Shown piece after piece: positions 23,511 through 35,333 of a DNA stretch of 64,000 nucleotides. The DNA lies in the NCBI GenBank assembly GCA_963556195.1, contig OY744520.1, positions 5,216,632-5,280,631 of the forward strand, in the 5' to 3' direction. Below the pieces are notes generated by a model. It saw only the letters and a program-made list of their open reading frames with translations. It was not told the origin of the DNA and did not search any database. Numbering within the stretch: position 1 is the first letter of the stretch; each line of letters opens with the position of its first letter. The DNA comes from Sepiola atlantica (taxonomy: Eukaryota > Mollusca > Cephalopoda > Sepiida > Sepiolidae). The translations under genes and the position numbers were made by a program.

Positions 23511-23572
<62 letters not shown>
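23511..23572. repeat. (TA)n microsatellite
   Basis: About 30 TA units, roughly 90 bp downstream of the hammerhead-like motif. Confidence 0.96.
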
Positions 23573-23575
<3 letters not shown>

Positions 23576-23754
23576 GAATAAAATATGAAACTAAAAGTAT
23601 ACTTTTAGTAGATAGAACCTAGAACCTATAGTGAAATGATTTAAGCTCAATATACGAGATAGAGCAATTATAAAACATGTACGCATGACAAATTTATTTC
23701 AACTTCGATTGTTCAATGCAAGGTATACTCGGTAATAAAATTATTTTCATTATT

Positions 23755-23805
23755 CTTTCCTTAAGCCAAGGCTTTTCAAAGATCAAAATCTTATCATCAG
23801 GGGAA
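23755..23805 (-). ncRNA. Near-hammerhead motif
   Basis: On the minus strand: CTGATGA (23800-23794), stem AAGAT/ATCTT around TTTG, GAAA (23777-23774), helix III AAGC/GCTT around CTTG, then helix I CCTT/AAGG-type pairing. Two defects stand out: a U-U pair where stem II should start with G-C, and a C-A mismatch at the base of helix I. A half copy lies at 15.18 kb. Probably decayed. Confidence 0.5.
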
Positions 23806-23879
23806 TTACATAGATAGATAAGTTGACAGTGGAAAAGCCAAAATTCAAAATTTGAAAAAATATTAAGTAATGGAGAGTG

Positions 23880-23882
<3 letters not shown>

Positions 23883-23938
<56 letters not shown>
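23883..23938. repeat. (TA)n microsatellite
   Basis: 28 TA units. Confidence 0.96.
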
Positions 23939-23939
<1 letters not shown>

Positions 23940-23941
<2 letters not shown>

Positions 23942-25980
23942 TAAATATAATATTTTTGTATTTTACTAATGTAAAATGATTATTCTGAGATCACGTCAAC
24001 TCGAAATATAACTTGTTTTGTATACATATGTGAACGTATGAGATTTAATTGCCGTCGGATACTGTATAACGCTAAACTCGTTCATTTCATCTGCTGGAAT
24101 AATCACGGTTCTACATCCATACTGGGTATTTCATAGTTTTTGTTGTTTCCGACAATAAAAAGTTTGTGTTTACTTAAATAGCGATTAAACAAGTAAACAT
24201 AGCCAAAAATACAATACAGTAGCTCTATGCGATGATTTTAATAAGCTGTCAGTTTTTCAAATTGGTGGACTTGACACCTCGTTTATCAGGACAAAATGGT
24301 TTTCAGATTTGCTTTATACCAGGGACGAAGCTATTCCGTTTGATACTCTCTAACGCTGTTGTTTTATTAATTAACAAGAAGGTGATGATAGTAGCACTAA
24401 CTATATTAAATTAATTAATGCATATCGGTTTATGTACCTTTTTGTTAAACCACCTTTAATAGGGCATCTAAGCATCCCTATGTCTGCGGACCTTACATTA
24501 TGCCTACTTTGGTTAACATTCGAACAGCAACTGAATGCGAATTACACTCCGTACATCGCAAAACTAAACCAACTATTGATTCTTCATACTGACCTAAGCT
24601 GACCCTAAGTTCATATCGCATCAATCATACCATATAACCCATTAGAACGGGAAAGTTATATCTACAGAACTTTAAAAATTATATAATTACCAAATAATAT
24701 TCAACTCTTCTTCCTTTCTTTAATTGTAACATGAAAACCCTGGTCTGTTTGAAGACTTCCATTACTGTATATGGTCTTCGAGTTGGGATTAAGGTGTCGT
24801 ACATTTAGTGTCCTCAATCAGAGGAGAAGAAATCTTTCAAGACTGGTGTAATACATATTTTTATGCTAAAAATAAAAGTGCCCCTTTTCGAAGAGATGGA
24901 TTTTCCCCATTAAAAAACATATCGCCCTTGTGGAGATGCAAGTATAGAAGTATTTCCATTTTAAAAACTTAATAACTTACCTGAACGCATCGACTCATTG
25001 AGCATTCTCAATGGTTAATGGCGCATTTATGAGATCCTCGTGTTTTCCCGTCATCCAATTTTGCGTTTTCAATCAATAACCAGTGTTTACAGTTTCTAAT
25101 AGTTATTCACACTAGCGGATTTTTTATAAAATTGAAAATGGCGATAATAATTCAATATAAAACGATTACTGTGTATAATGCATGAAGATTGCAAAATGGT
25201 TTCCTTTTTCTCTCGTGAAAAGCAAAATCTTTCTATCCGTATTTTATGCATTCACTGTGAACAACATACGCCAAGTCATATTCTTTTGACGGTATTCACC
25301 CGGAGTCCGTTAAGCCATCTCCAAGATAATTATGCGGCGTTGCGAGTCAAGGCGCTTTTGTTCAGGCCTGATCCTAGCTGACTCCTTAGAATACAGTGGG
25401 CAATCACGCTTCCATCGAAAAAGCGCTGGCCGACTACAACTACCAATTTAGACTTGACTGTTGCGAGCAAATCCTTCAGGTTACCTCCTCTCCTCGTGCG
25501 TAATTGGGTCGGTGCTATTGTCTTGTGAATTGAGTTGATTGTAGGAACGACGAAGAGCATTACTAAACCACCGTAGTCTCCTTCTTAGAAAGGGTTTCTC
25601 ACGTGTTTATGCAGCATCGCGAGCGAATTGTAATGTTGAGGGTGAGTTTTATTCAGTCACCACTTATCAAGGCCAAGAACCACTCGAAAATAAGTGTTAA
25701 CGTGGCTGAATATAATTGAATATAATTGAATATAATTGAATATAATTGTCAGTTGAAAAATGAGGAACACTATTAGAGCACAGACATTGATCAATTGTAT
25801 ATGAACTTACTGGGCTGTTTTGGACAGGAAGTTGTTAACAACATATTTTTAGAGGATCAAGTTGTAATCAGCAGAGAAGCAGTCCTGCTATAACGGAATT
25901 TACTTTTAAAGTAAAATATGTGTTTGATGTAGTAGCAAAACGAGTTTCTGATGTTTTAAAAAGAGGAATCAAAGATTTGA
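23940..25980. other. No firmly identifiable feature
   Basis: About 2 kb of intergenic sequence. A minus-strand frame at 25330-25560 has no family I recognise. An 11-bp tandem repeat (TGAATATAATT, about four copies) lies at 25707-25748. Confidence 0.45.
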
Positions 25981-25984
25981 ACTC

Positions 25985-26960
25985 AGTTAGAAACCTTCCA
26001 TGGTCATAACGATAGAGCAGAGAGAGACTAGTCTCTTATGTGAGAAAAGAGTTGCAAGGAACAGAAAAGATCGCTACCAGCCAGATTTCGGAGTCGGTTT
26101 TGTACTCTATCAAGGCAGGAAAGCGTGCTCCGTGGATGCCCCCCCCCCCGCTATGTGACAGCGGTATTCCATCTTTGGACCTAGCTGACTCTTATATAGA
26201 TAGAGGATCGCATGAGGTGCCAGGAACTTTCAGGAACGGTTGAATGATCGTAACCTTTTTCCAGTTAGCTTATCAACGGACTGGGTATATGTTTTCTATT
26301 GTTGATCTCGAGTGAATATCATACCTATTAAGCTTGTATAGATAAGGAGTCTATTTTAGAAAAGAGCCGTTAATTTCGACTGTGACAAAACAGAGATCCG
26401 AACATTGATGGATAAAAGAAATAAGCTTGGTTTTAGAGGTGTTAAGTGTAACAGGCCACCTTTTTCTCTGCGCCACATGCTCCAGGTCCAATGAGAGAGA
26501 ATTAGCGAGATCCATATCATAAGTGTGCTGCGAAGTGCAGCCATAGACAGTCGTGTCGTCTGCGTAGTTGTCAACAAATGATCTCAGGATATGATTTTGA
26601 AGATCAGGGACAGTGATGGCCCTAGAACAGATTCTTGGGGTACAGCAGAATTGACTATGTCGTCTTCAGAGCTCTTCCGTCAACAACTAGTTTTATAAAC
26701 CTATCAGAGAGAAAGGGTTCAATTGTTGCGAAGACATTGCTAGATATTCCATCGTTGGCAAGCTTGTGAAGTAACCCATTGAGCCACACTGCCGAAGGCC
26801 TTTGATATATGAAGAGCTATTTCTCTATAAGCAAAGCCTCCGATTCTATGCACCTCAGCAGTTTGCTTTGCTAGACGAAATCCTTACTGTTATCACTAAG
26901 TAGATTGTTTTTTGCTGAAGTGGTTGGTAATTGCTTGATTTATCACATATTCAAGCAGCT
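25985..26960 (-). pseudogene. Jockey/CR1-like LINE reverse transcriptase relic
   Basis: Minus-strand frames, interrupted by frameshifts and stops, spell recognisable RT blocks in order: SKLLEYVINQAI (26965-26930), GFRLAKQTAEVHRIGGF, DGRALKTT, a catalytic-region YADDTTVYG segment near 26560, and then SLSLDLEHVAQR. Further downstream come IYKSQLGPKMEYRCHIAG and SLSLLYRYDHGR. The same C-terminal themes occur in the LINE ends at 15.5, 38.2 and 48.7 kb. The U2-derived SINE at 26973 is inserted into or beside it. Confidence 0.7.
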
Positions 26961-27327
26961 TACTCATGATACGTATTCTTGGCCTTTTGGCTAAGATCAA
27001 AGTGTAGTAATTGTTCCGATGGATATTGCACCCCATACTGGTGTTGTCTTGGCCTTCGGGTCTTGATTTACGTCAGTCAATGGGTCTGTCCTGTGCAGTT
27101 CTGGGAGGTTCACCTTCCCAGGCTTTGCCTCCCTTCTTTGGAGAGGAGTAAGTTTATTGCTTACTGTCTGAGGCGCCTCTACCGGGGCATGCTGACGGGG
27201 CTTCCCAGGCAATTTTTAACCCCCACTTTCTCGACCCGACCTTAGGTCACATCTTACTTGTGGGAGTAAGATAAAAACTGGCCTTGTGCCTAACTCCTGG
27301 AGAGGAGTAAATCAATACTCATGATAC
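26961..27327 (+). mobile_element. U2 snRNA-headed SINE with 12-bp target-site duplication
   Basis: TACTCATGATAC occurs at 26961-26972 and again at 27316-27327, exactly bounding a 343-bp insert. The insert begins GTATTCTTGGCCTTTTGGC and continues TAAGATCAAAGTGTAGTA then ATTGTTCC. This matches U2 snRNA from near its 5' end to about nucleotide 43, covering the 5' hairpin and the branch-point-recognition region. The rest (TCTGTCCTGTGCAGTTCTGG, GGAGAGGAGTAAGTTTATTG, GAGGCGCCTCTACCGGGG) is not U2. The insert ends GGAGAGGAGTAAATCAA. Other copies are at 9955-10400 and 39540-39935. The duplication shows mobilisation by a LINE-type mechanism. Confidence 0.9.
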
Positions 27328-27329
27328 AT

Positions 27330-27950
27330 AGGGGGCCGCTTCGTCTGTAGTAAGATGTAACAGTATTTTTTGTAAGCAACAGTGTGTTTAAATAGTTGGC
27401 AGACAAACGAAGTTTTCCAAATAGATAATGTACAGACACCAGTGATTAAACATTTAAAGCCTCTGAATATCGGCATATCTATACATCAATTTTTGAAAGA
27501 ATCAGAAGTTGAAATTCTGTTAAGATTTCGACCTGCATCTACATTTTTAAATTCAAATGTCAACATGGTATAAGATGCGAAACTTTATTTGTTAAAATAT
27601 GGACCAAGATATCGCCAAAAATGTGACTTTTACATTTTCCGTGGTCTTTATCCTAGACTTAGATATTCCAAAATGAAAGCAATTATAAGTTAAATCATGC
27701 CCAATATTTTGACCAAGGTTGGTGATTATTGGCTAAGCAATGCGCATGCTAGCCAATACACAAACAGACACATATAGTAGCAAACCAACTTACTCGACCG
27801 GAAGCATAACTTTCTAGCCGGATGTAACTATGAATCAGTATAGTTTATAACATAAAAGATGGAATGTATATAATGCGGTAGACTACCCAGTTCAACTTAG
27901 ACTCTAAACACTGATCCAAGATGTTCTTACCGTTCTTGAAACTCGAATAG
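27330..27950. other. No identifiable feature
   Basis: Intergenic sequence before the satellite. The first part may belong to the upstream side of the LINE relic. Confidence 0.45.
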
Positions 27951-27954
27951 AATA

Positions 27955-28020
27955 CAATGCTAAAAGTAATTGAATGCTAAAAGTAATTGAATGCTAAAAG
28001 TAATTGAATGCTAAAAGTAA
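27955..28020. repeat. 17-bp tandem repeat
   Basis: AATGCTAAAAGTAATTG repeated about four times just before the satellite array. Confidence 0.9.
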
Positions 28021-28122
28021 ACGTTGGATGACAACTTCTCAGCTGACACGGGCCGTTCTTACAACGCTAAAATCTGTTCTACTTTGGTTGTTGAATATGC
28101 AAAATTATTACGATGTTACTGT

Positions 28123-31100
28123 AACATTGCACTTAATTATTTTTCTGACTCCAACTTACGATCTCCTAATCCTCATCGTTGTGATGATTATGTCATGAAG
28201 TTTGGTAGTTGAAACATTGCACTTAATTATTTTTCTGACTCCAACTCATCGTTGTGATGATTATGTCATGAAGTTTGGTAGTTGAAACATTGAACTTAAT
28301 TATTTTTCTGACTCCAACTCATCGTTGTGATGATTATGTCATGAAGTTTGGTAGTTGAAACATTGCACTTAATTATTTTTCTGACTCCAACTCATCGTTG
28401 TGATGATTATGTCATGAAGTTTGGTAGTTGAAACATTGCACTTAATTATTTTTCTGACTCCAACTCATCGTTGTGATGATTATGTCATGAAGTTTGGTAG
28501 TTGAAACATTGCACTTAATTATTTTTCTGACTCCAACTTACGATCTCCTAATCCTCATCGTTGTGATGATTATGTCATGAAGTTTGGTAGTTGAAACATT
28601 GCACTTAATTATTTTTCTGACTCCAACTCATCGTTGTGATGATTATGTCATGAAGTTTGGTAGTTGAAACATTGAACTTAATTATTTTTCTGACTCCAAC
28701 TCATCGTTGTGATGATTATGTCATGAAGTTTGGTAGTTGAAACATTGCACTTAATTATTTTTCTGACTCCAACTCATCGTTGTGATGATTATGTCATGAA
28801 GTTTGGTAGTTGAAACATTGCACTTAATTATTTTTCTGACTCCAACTCATCGTTGTGATGATTATGTCATGAAGTTTGGTAGTTGAAACATTGCACTTAA
28901 TTATTTTTCTGACTCCAACTTACGATCTCCTAATCCTCATCGTTGTGATGATTATGTCATGAAGTTTGGTAGTTGAAACATTGCACTTAATTATTTTTCT
29001 GACTCCAACTCATCGTTGTGATGATTATGTCATGAAGTTTGGTAGTTGAAACATTGCACTTAATTATTTTTCTGACTCCAACTCATCGTTGTGATGATTA
29101 TGTCATGAAGTTTGGTAGTTGAAACATTGAACTTAATTATTTTTCTGACTCCAACTCATCGTTGTGATGATTATGTCATGAAGTTTGGTAGTTGAAACAT
29201 TGCACTTAATTATTTTTCTGACTCCAACTCATCGTTGTGATGATTATGTCATGAAGTTTGGTAGTTGAAACATTGCACTTAATTATTTTTCTGACTCCAA
29301 CTCATCGTTGTGATGATTATGTCATGAAGTTTGGTAGTTGAAACATTGCACTTAATTATTTTTCTGACTCCAACTTACGATCTCCTAATCCTCATCGTTG
29401 TGATGATTATGTCATGAAGTTTGGTAGTTGAAACATTGCACTTAATTATTTTTCTGACTCCAACTCATCGTTGTGATGATTATGTCATGAAGTTTGGTAG
29501 TTGAAACATTGAACTTAATTATTTTTCTGACTCCAACTCATCGTTGTGATGATTATGTCATGAAGTTTGGTAGTTGAAACATTGCACTTAATTATTTTTC
29601 TGACTCCAACTCATCGTTGTGATGATTATGTCATGAAGTTTGGTAGTTGAAACATTGCACTTAATTATTTTTCTGACTCCAACTCATCGTTGTGATGATT
29701 ATGTCATGAAGTTTGGTAGTTGAAACATTGCACTTAATTATTTTTCTGACTCCAACTTACGATCTCCTAATCCTCATCGTTGTGATGATTATGTCATGAA
29801 GTTTGGTAGTTGAAACATTGCACTTAATTATTTTTCTGACTCCAACTCATCGTTGTGATGATTATGTCATGAAGTTTGGTAGTTGAAACATTGAACTTAA
29901 TTATTTTTCTGACTCCAACTCATCGTTGTGATGATTATGTCATGAAGTTTGGTAGTTGAAACATTGCACTTAATTATTTTTCTGACTCCAACTCATCGTT
30001 GTGATGATTATGTCATGAAGTTTGGTAGTTGAAACATTGCACTTAATTATTTTTCTGACTCCAACTCATCGTTGTGATGATTATGTCATGAAGTTTGGTA
30101 GTTGAAACATTGCACTTAATTATTTTTCTGACTCCAACTCATCTTGTGATGATTATGTCATGAAGTTTGGTAGTTGAAACATTGCACTTAATTATTTTTC
30201 TGACTCCAACTCATCGTTGTGATGATTATGTCATGAAGTTTGGTAGTTGAAACATTGCACTTAATTATTTTTCTGACTCCAACTCATCGTTGTTATGATT
30301 ATGTCATGAAGTTTGGTAGTTGAAACATTGCACTTAATTATTTTTCTGACTCCAACTCATCGTTGTGATGATTATGTCATGAAGTTTGGTAGTTGAAACA
30401 TTGCACTTAATTATTTTTCTGACTCCAACTCATCGTTGTGATGATTATGTCATGAAGTTTGGTAGTTGAAACATTGCACTTAATTATTTTTCTGACTCCA
30501 ACTCATCGTTGTTATGATTATGTCATGAAGTTTGGTAGTTGAAACATTGCACTTAATTATTTTTCTGACTCTAACTCATCGTTGTTATGATTATGTCATG
30601 AAGTTTGGTAGTTGAAACATTGCACTTAATTATTTTTCTGACTCCAACTCATCGTTGTGATGATTATGTCATGAAGTTTGGTAGTTGAAACATTGCACTT
30701 AATTATTTTTCTGACTCCAACTCATCGTTGTGATGATTATGTCATGAAGTTTGGTAGTTGAAACATTGCACTTAATTATTTTTCTGACTCCAACTCATCG
30801 TTGTGGTGATTATGTCATGTAGTTTGGTAGTTGAAACATTGCACTTAATTATTTTTCTGACTCTAACTCATGGTTGTGATGATTATGTCATGAAGTTTGG
30901 TAGTTGAAACATTGCACTTAATTATTTTTCTGACTCCAACTCATCGTTGTTAATATTATGTCATGAAGTTTGGTAGTTGAAACATTGCACTTAATTATTT
31001 TTCTGACTCAACTCATCGTTGTGATGATTATGTCATGAAGTTTGGTAGTTGAAACATTGCGCTTAATTATTTTTCTGACTCCAACTCATCGTTGTGATGA

Positions 31101-31646
31101 TTATGTCATGAAGTTTGGTAGTTGAAACATTGCGCTTAATTATTTTTCTGACTCCAACTCATCGTTGTGATGATTATGTCATAAAGTTTGGTAGTTGAAA
31201 CATTGCGCTTAATTATTTTTTAGACTCCAACTCATCGTTGTGATGATTATGTCATGAAGTTTGGTAGTTGAAACATTGCGCTTAATTATTTTTCTGACTC
31301 TTTCTCATCGTTGTTGTGATTATGTCATGAAGTTCGGTAGTTGAAACATTGCACTTAATTATTTTTCTGACTCCAACTCATCGTTGTGATGATTATGTCA
31401 TGAAGTTTGGTAGTTGAAACATTGCGCTTAATTATTTTTCAGACTCCAACTCATCGTTGTGATGATTATGTCATGAAGTTTGGTAGTTGAAACATTGCGC
31501 TTAATTATTTTTCTGACTCCAACTCATCGTTGTGATGATTATGTCATGAAGTCTGGTAGTTGAAACATTGCACGTAATTATTTTTCTGACTCTAACTCAT
31601 CGTTGTGATGATTATGTCATAAAGTTTGGTAGTTGAAACATTGCGC
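28123..31646. repeat. 73-bp satellite array with higher-order repeats
   Basis: About 47 tandem monomers of 73 bp (GAAACATTGCACTTAATTAT ... CTCATCGTTGTGATGATTAT ... AGTTTGGTAGTT). In the first ~2 kb a 90-bp variant carrying 17 extra bases (TTACGATCTCCTAATCC) starts at 28156, 28538, 28920, 29375 and 29757. An A-for-C variant (TTGAACTTAA) occurs at 28291, 28673, 29128, 29510 and 29892. Both repeat every 382 bp (one 90-mer plus four 73-mers), except one 455-bp interval with an extra monomer. From about 30.1 kb the order decays into mixed monomers, and TTGCGCTTAA variants cluster after 31.05 kb. The monomer holds a short hairpin (TCATC GTTGT GATGA). Confidence 0.97.
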
Positions 31647-31649
31647 ATT

Positions 31650-33255
31650 GGGCAAGTAAACCAAATGCGTTTTCTTCATTTAACAATGTCTGGAAAGTCT
31701 AACATTTATTACAAGTTTCTGAATTTAAGAATCAGGTAACAAATCAACATTCTAATTTTTTCCTAGAGTTTAGTATCTGCTTTCTTTAAAACGTCTTATA
31801 CCATTTAATTTTTTGTTAAATTTTCTTTGCACAGCCACAGAATTTACAACGAAATATACCTCTATTCCAAACGTAGATCGAGTCGAATGAAAAACCGTTC
31901 AAATATTTAAGAGATTTTGTTAACATATTAAAGTGCCATTAAATCTTATTACGAAGTTTAATAAATTATAATACAAAATTGGAATAAGGAGAATCACCTT
32001 TTTAAGGCGCAAATAATAATTTGTGTTGCGAATTATCATTGAAAATCTAAAATGTCGGCATAAACGTATATCCTACTGTGAAATACGATTTTAACTGGTT
32101 ACGGATATAGCATCAAGTACAATGGGAATCATAGCATCGAAATAAACTGTTCGTGTGTAAGCTCGGATTGCCGGAAGTGGCATGCTATATCTGCGCGATA
32201 GCGGCTTACAAAGTCTACGCCTGAACAACTACCGATGGCACCGTTTATTACAAAAAGCGTCTTTTTTTTGTTGTCTCTGATTCCTACCTTGACAAATGGG
32301 CTCGTCGTCAGCGATGGCGGTCGGTAGTGGCCATTGGTGTTTATAACCCCGCGTTGCGACAGTTATTGTTACGGCAGACGCAGTGTCGTGCACGAACGAC
32401 TTGATATACGTGTTCAGGCGAATGTCTCGTTTCAACTCCGCCATTTTAAAAGTATGTGAATATCTTGACGCAATTTCAGTGTTCAGAAGGTTATTTACCT
32501 TTATATGTTCATTTTACTTGTTTTTTAAAATTATTTTTCATTGTTTTTAATGTCTTTTTAAAAATGGTTTTGATAAGGGGTCGAACCGGAAGTTGTTGAA
32601 ACAAATGTGTGTGCTGTTCTATTTTTAGCAAATGTTTCTTTCTATTTATATACACAGTCTGCGGACGTCGTTGTGATCACAACTATTTTTTAAATATGTT
32701 TTGTATATGTGTTTTCAATTTAATTTAAAATTGTAATCATTCTACTTCCATTTCATGAATTAAGCTAAAATTATTTTCTTTGAAAACTCTATATAAAAAC
32801 GATAATATTTCAAAATATTATTTATTAAGCTTTTACTTAGATATATTTTTTATTTTCCTCATTTTTATTTCTACATATACTTAAGTACGGTTTGCCGAAT
32901 AATAACGAAATTTGAATGTATGCATTAGTTTAATTATTTTTATGTGGCATATATTCTCTTAACGAGATATACTTGGACTTAAAAGTGTAATTTCTTTTTA
33001 ATTTATTTCCACATTTCTTAATTAATATATATTTATAAAGTTTTCCTTTACACACTTCACCAGTGATAAGAAATTAGTGTATTTTCCAGTTCAAATTTGT
33101 TCCATAAGTTTTCTACTGTAGCGTAAGTTTTTGTATGGATTAGATAGACGATAGTGTTTTGCCTATGTGTACTATGACGCTAGCAAGTCAGAAAACAAAT
33201 AGTTGTGTGAAAGGAAAGAATGTTAAAAGAAGAATAGCAAAACAGGATTAATCTA
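31650..33255. other. Intergenic region with one candidate exon
   Basis: AT-rich apart from a CpG-rich island at about 32180-32450 that contains the candidate first exon described separately. Otherwise empty. Confidence 0.5.
32288..32444 (-). CDS. Candidate first coding exon of a host gene
   Basis: The minus strand has a start codon in good context (AAAATGGCGG) at 32444. It is followed by 52 codons of complex, CpG-rich sequence (MAELKRDIRLNTYIKSFVHD ... LPTAIADDEPICQ), ending at CAAG with GTAGGAAT next, a strong splice-donor match at 32287. Base composition differs sharply from the AT-rich surroundings. I do not recognise the protein and see no second exon downstream on the minus strand before the satellite. 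It could be a genuine 5' exon of a gene with a very long intron, or a chance frame in a CpG island. Confidence 0.4.
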
Positions 33256-33259
33256 ACCT

Positions 33260-33310
33260 CATATATATATATATATATAGAGAGAGAGATAGAGAGAGAG
33301 AGAGATAGAT
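33260..33310. repeat. (TA)n-(GA)n microsatellite
   Basis: About 20 bp TA, then imperfect GA/GATA. Confidence 0.93.
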
Positions 33311-33405
33311 AATATAGAAAGAAAAATCCACATACACATTGTAACTGTCGGCATTATAATTTCTTTCAACCTTATGTGTATGTGAATTTTTTCTTTCTAT
33401 ATTCT
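33311..33405. repeat. Short inverted repeat
   Basis: AATATAGAAAGAAAAATCCA CATACACATTG is mirrored by CAACCTTATGTGTATGTGAA TTTTTTCTTTCTATATT: a stem of about 35 bp with a 30-bp loop, next to the microsatellite. Confidence 0.75.
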
Positions 33406-33472
33406 AGTCTTGCTCTTTTTTCTACATTGAGCTCTCTTACTCAGATTTCTTACCAAAATTATTCACTTTAAC

Positions 33473-33542
33473 ACTATATATATATATAATATATATACAT
33501 ATATATATAATATATATATACATATATATATATAATATATAT

Positions 33543-33609
<67 letters not shown>
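33473..33609. repeat. Compound (TA)n microsatellite
   Basis: TA dinucleotides with periodic ATAC and TAAT interruptions, then a pure (TA)n block. Confidence 0.95.
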
Positions 33610-33611
<2 letters not shown>

Positions 33612-35333
33612 AACTTATAAATTATGAATGTTAGTTTGTATCAGTAAATTGTTTATTTGTTTGGCTGTGTAAGTTAAGAAAGTTTTCTTCTTTGTGAAAT
33701 GGAGAAGATGAATTATTTCGTCTAATAATTGTGGGTATGAGCGCATTTCTTTAGTCCGTGTGAGTCTATGTCCGTGACAATGTAGTTATTCCTTTCTTTT
33801 TTTCGCGTGTTGCGTCCTCTTTTGTGACTGTCTTCTGTGTTACTTTTCTGGGCGACTGTCTTGACTGACTGACCTCGTGGCTGTATTGGAATTTAATTGA
33901 TCTGAAAATATTAGTTCACTAGAACGTATTCGTTTTAGCGGATACACGCATTTTAGCATTGGGACGTAATTGTAGACAAGTCACATGACGCATTATTTTT
34001 ATAATTTCTCTTGTATTTCATTTGGAGCTTCTGTTTGGACATAATTTTGAGGTATCGGTGTTTATCTTTTTGTGCTCGTGATATTGATTCATTAATATAG
34101 GATTGGAACATATGTTACTCCTATACATCTTTTCCCCATATTCGTTTCACATTTATTTTATTAATGTTATAAGGAATCTAAAATGAAAAGTGAATGTTAC
34201 GCTACAAGGTAACTTATTTATTACGTAACAAATCGATCTCAGAATGCATTATTATTTTAAAATCAATGACAATATAAATGAAATGTGTCTTCCGATCACT
34301 ACCGCATACGATGTAACAGGTGACAATAATGGGTTAATCGGATAAGACTTGGTGGGAGATGCGAAATAAGGTGAAAGGAGTTATATTAAACACAAAGGTT
34401 ATATAATCTGACAGATGTGAGTTCAATCTCTGCACAACGCACTTGATGTTCATTTTTTACTTCAATCGAACAAAATTTCAGTAAACAACATTCGAGAAAC
34501 AACTGGTGTTAAAATAGCAACTTCTGAATTGAATGGGAATTTATAGTTGACTTTTTATACATTGTATAGAGAGTTTGATTGCTTAAAGAAGAGAGTGTGA
34601 ATACACACTAGATACCATCCTTGAGTGTCTTCGGTGTCAATGTACACGTGGTTGTCAGGGCAACCTCACATTAGGATACTTCGCGCTACAAGTAAATACT
34701 GAGCAAATTTTAAAAATAATATAGCATCCGTAGTCTGAATACGATCCCCTCGGTATGGATACACACTGACCCATACGAGGAATTGTTCACCTTATGCAAG
34801 TGATGCTATCTCAAGTAAGAACACTAAGCTGGATACTCCACCAGACCAGATTAATTATTGTCGTAAAATCTGACAAGACCCAGTAAAAACACAGTAAACA
34901 TAAATTATAAAATAGTCTATTGGGGAGAGGGAGTGGTTTAAACTGCTTTGCTAACTCAACGTATGAAAAGTAGAAAATAATCTTGATTGAACATGCTGAT
35001 ATCTACGTATTTTATATGGAAATCAAGTGTTAGTCCGAGGAATAGACCTTTTTTTATTTCTGAGAACTAACTGAAGTAAAATGAAAAATGGTGATATACA
35101 TGTATATATTTAACGGAAAGTTTAAGTTTTAAAACTACACATTATTGTTATAATTCGAGGAGATTAGATAAGGCAAATTCTATTTATAAATAATATATTA
35201 TTAAATACTGCAGATAAAGTATATAAAAAACATCCGGACTTTGTTTTGCTTTTTGTGTTTGAACTGATTGCGAATATTCCCATTGTAAATTATCTGAATT
35301 GGAATTGAAAAACATGTGTGCTGAAGAGGTAAA
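33610..35333. other. No identifiable feature
   Basis: About 1.7 kb of AT-rich intergenic sequence. A GAGTTCAATCTC word near 34410 resembles a B box but has no convincing partner. Confidence 0.45.

Noticed and set aside
26979..27245. 88-codon plus-strand frame
   Set aside because: It is the translated body of the U2-derived SINE; the antisense frames at 26997 and 39696 are likewise spurious.
26973..27315. Functional U2 snRNA gene
   Set aside because: Only about the first 40 nt are U2; the Sm site and 3' domain are absent and a target duplication bounds the insert.
28123..31646. CRISPR-like array
   Set aside because: Units are contiguous 73-bp direct repeats without unique spacers, in a eukaryotic genome.
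34400..34440. tRNA gene or SINE suggested by GAGTTCAATCTC
   Set aside because: Only a weak B box; no A box or acceptor pairing was found.
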